DNA of 64,000 bases from Catalimonadaceae bacterium JC749 (GTDB lineage: Bacteria; Bacteroidota; Bacteroidia; Cytophagales; Cyclobacteriaceae). Under the pieces are notes generated by a model. That model did no database searches and was not told the DNA's origin. It saw only the letters and a list, made by a program, of their open reading frames with translations. The stretch spans positions 558,001 through 622,000 of the forward strand of contig JAJNNC010000003.1 of the NCBI GenBank assembly GCA_021730635.1. Reading direction: 5' to 3'. Shown in pieces: positions 62,256 to 64,000 of the stretch. The position numbers and the translations under genes were made by a program. Each line of letters opens with the position of its first letter. Position 1 is the stretch's first letter.

Positions 62256-64000
62256 CTAATCCGCAAAAATTTTCACCTGATCGGAGGTTCTTTTCAGGAT
62301 CACCAAAGAAACCACCAGGATCACAGCATAGACGACTGCTTCTGACCACTCTCTGAAAATAATGCTGCCTGTGAGAAATAAGGTAGCATAGGCCAGGGCA
62401 ATAGCACTCAGCCAGCATATCAGTAGTTTACCAATCTTGGATTGGTGTTTTTCCTCAGGAGAACGGAAAGGTTTCCAATTGCCATCGGGCCTTATTGTAT
62501 TGTAAAATTTTTGCAATACAGCACGGTCCGTAGGGCGGGTCATAAAGGTAACTACCAGCCAGACAATCGTGGTGAAACCTACGGTAAAGAAAAAGCTGTT
62601 GGGAAACGACCACCCGAATCCATACACTGACAGGGCATAGGCTACGAAGGGGGCAATGGTAGCGCTGATTTCGCTCCAGGCATTGATGCGCCACCAATAC
62701 CAGCGTAGAATGAGCACCAGCCCCAAACCCGCTCCGCACTCGATGATAAAACGCCATACTGCGGCGATACTGCCAATCAGGGAAGTAACATATAAAGCGA
62801 CCAGCATCAGCAGCAGTGTACCGATACGGGAAGCCATCACCAGATCTCTATCGCTGGCTTCTTTACTGATAAATTCTTTGTAAACGTCGTTGATCAGGTA
62901 GCTGGTAGCCCAGTTCAGTTGGGTAGAGATCGTACTCATGTAAGCAGAAAAGAAAGCGACCAGCAATAGCCCTTTCAGTCCGTCGGGCAGGTAATCTTTC
63001 ATGGCCATCACATAACCCAACTTTTTATCTCCTTCGCTCAGATCCGGATACAACACCAAAGCACACAGGGCGACGATAATCCAGGGCCAGGGACGCAGGC
63101 AATAGTGAGCGATCTGAAAAAACAGGGTGGCATAGATAGAATCTTTTTCACTGCGGGCACTGGACATCCGTTGGACCACATAGCCTCCACCACCCGGCTC
63201 ACTGCCCGGATACCAGCTGGCCCACCACTGGATGGTAATGTAAGCCAGGAAGCTGCCCAACCCCAAAGTGAGGGTTCCTCCCACCTCTGCAACGGACTGA
63301 TCCGCGCTGATTTTAGGAAAGAAATCCAGCGCCCAGGAAGGCAGCTGTGCTTTCAATCCGGCAATACCCCCAATGGGTTCGGCATCTAGTACAATAAAGG
63401 CCAGCACGATCGTACCTGCCATGGCTATGACAAACTGGATCACATCGGTAAAGGCCACACCCAACAAGCCGGAAGTTGCTGAGTAAAGCACAACAATCAC
63501 CATGGCCAGAGCTACCCACCACAATAGTTGTGACTCAGGAATATTGAAAAATACCTGTAGCAACGCCATCAAAGCTACATTGACCCAGCCAATGATGAGC
63601 GCATTCATAAACAAACCCAGATAGAGTGCCCGGAAAACCCGCAGAAAACGAGCTGCTTTACCGGAGTAGCGTAGCCCAATAAGTTCTATATCCGTAATCA
63701 CCTGTGCCCTGCGCCAGTAGCGCGCAAAGAAAAAGGTAGTCAGCATGCCCCCCGCCAGCATATTCCACCACAGCCAGTTGCCGGCGATACCGCCCTGCGC
63801 TACCAGCTCTGTCACGGCCAAAGGCGTATCGGCGGCAAAAGTGGTGGCCACCATGGAGGTGCCCGCAATATACCAGGGTAAATTTCTGCCGCCTACAAAA
63901 AAACTACTGATATCTTTACCAGCCTTTTTACTAAAACCTACGCCTACGCCTACCGTGATGAGGATGAACAAGGCGATGATGATATAGTCAATGGTAGCGA
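62256..64000 (-). CDS. Sodium:solute symporter, 5' end outside window
   Basis: The frame is open to the right edge of the window, so the true start lies beyond 64000; a TTG at 63971 is internal. About 580 residues are visible, with some 12-13 membrane helices. The SSS pattern is seen in F-F-V-G-G-R-N-L-P-W-Y, G-T-S-M-V-A-T-T-F-A-A-D-T-P-L, the long G-W-V-N-V loop, and the C-terminal W-W-R-I-N-A-W-S-E segment. Members use the Na+ gradient to import sugars or other small solutes. Substrate not deducible. Confidence 0.9.
   Translation of the reverse strand, partial: ATIDYIIIALFILITVGVGVGFSKKAGKDISSFFVGGRNLPWYIAGTSMVATTFAADTPLAVTELVAQGGIAGNWLWWNMLAGGMLTTFFFARYWRRAQVITDIELIGLRYSGKAARFLRVFRALYLGLFMNALIIGWVNVALMALLQVFFNIPESQLLWWVALAMVIVVLYSATSGLLGVAFTDVIQFVIAMAGTIVLAFIVLDAEPIGGIAGLKAQLPSWALDFFPKISADQSVAEVGGTLTLGLGSFLAYITIQWWASWYPGSEPGGGGYVVQRMSSARSEKDSIYATLFFQIAHYCLRPWPWIIVALCALVLYPDLSEGDKKLGYVMAMKDYLPDGLKGLLLVAFFSAYMSTISTQLNWATSYLINDVYKEFISKEASDRDLVMASRIGTLLLMLVALYVTSLIGSIAAVWRFIIECGAGLGLVLILRWYWWRINAWSEISATIAPFVAYALSVYGFGWSFPNSFFFTVGFTTIVWLVVTFMTRPTDRAVLQKFYNTIRPDGNWKPFRSPEEKHQSKIGKLLICWLSAIALAYATLFLTGSIIFREWSEAVVYAVILVVSLVILKRTSDQVKIFAD

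Noticed and set aside
1-64000. CRISPR arrays, insertion sequences, prophage or integrative elements
   Set aside because: No direct-repeat arrays, transposase or integrase genes, or terminal repeats were seen on either strand. Very degraded remnants cannot be ruled out by eye.

Overview
This 64 kb window is chromosomal DNA from a member of the Bacteroidota, most probably a marine-type Cytophagales. That placement rests on family content (histone H1-like protein, DUF4783, DUF6913, a TonB receptor paired with a YfiR-like protein, an α-oxoamine synthase of the sphingolipid/sulfonolipid type, menaquinone genes), on promoters of the TTG-N17-23-TAnnTTTG type, and on the near absence of Shine-Dalgarno sequences. 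No rRNA, tRNA, CRISPR array, insertion sequence or prophage was recognised. Most of the window is housekeeping and cell-envelope genes on both strands in short operons.

Layout. 1-6.3 kb: two small tandem paralogues, an endonuclease III, a signal-less HtrA-type protease with a strong Shine-Dalgarno, a UDG-like protein, mnmA, a DUF5872 protein and two small ORFs. 6.3-16.5 kb: menD-menB, an M23 peptidase divergent from alaS, DUF4783, ligA and DUF6913. 16.5-24.5 kb: histone H1-like protein, α-oxoamine synthase, biotin carboxylase, DUF1015 and maf, then an ECF sigma factor/membrane-partner operon divergent from a small membrane protein. 24.6-32.3 kb: a sensor kinase and single-domain response regulator, an SMP-30 lipoprotein with an exported DinB protein, pbpC, a voltage-sensor-like membrane protein and an orphan nucleotidyltransferase. 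32.4-41.5 kb: a giant α2-macroglobulin, DoxX, a GH18 protein and glnS. 41.7-54.1 kb: DUF192, TonB receptor plus YfiR-like protein, a YdiJ-type FAD/Fe-S dehydrogenase, a transglutaminase-like/TPR protein, ctlX, aat, and a GMC oxidoreductase with its small subunit. 54.1-58.3 kb: trpE-methyltransferase-trpG-trpD behind a leader peptide and attenuator. 58.3-64 kb: SPOR protein, small ORF, DinB, a second transglutaminase-like/TPR protein that is markedly AT-rich, and a sodium:solute symporter cut by the window edge.

The two most informative regulatory finds are (i) a complete ribosome-mediated trp attenuator: a 30-residue leader peptide with three consecutive Trp codons, a pause hairpin, an alternative antiterminator pairing and a T-tailed terminator, all behind a Bacteroidota-type promoter that makes the leader mRNA nearly leaderless; and (ii) two divergent copies of one promoter motif, TGCAAC-N16-TTGTC[A/T]AAC, in front of the ECF sigma factor and of the opposing membrane-protein gene, which suggests an autoregulated sigma factor and one direct target. 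The voltage-sensor-like protein without a pore is the most unusual single protein. No clearly new multi-gene defence or mobile system was seen.
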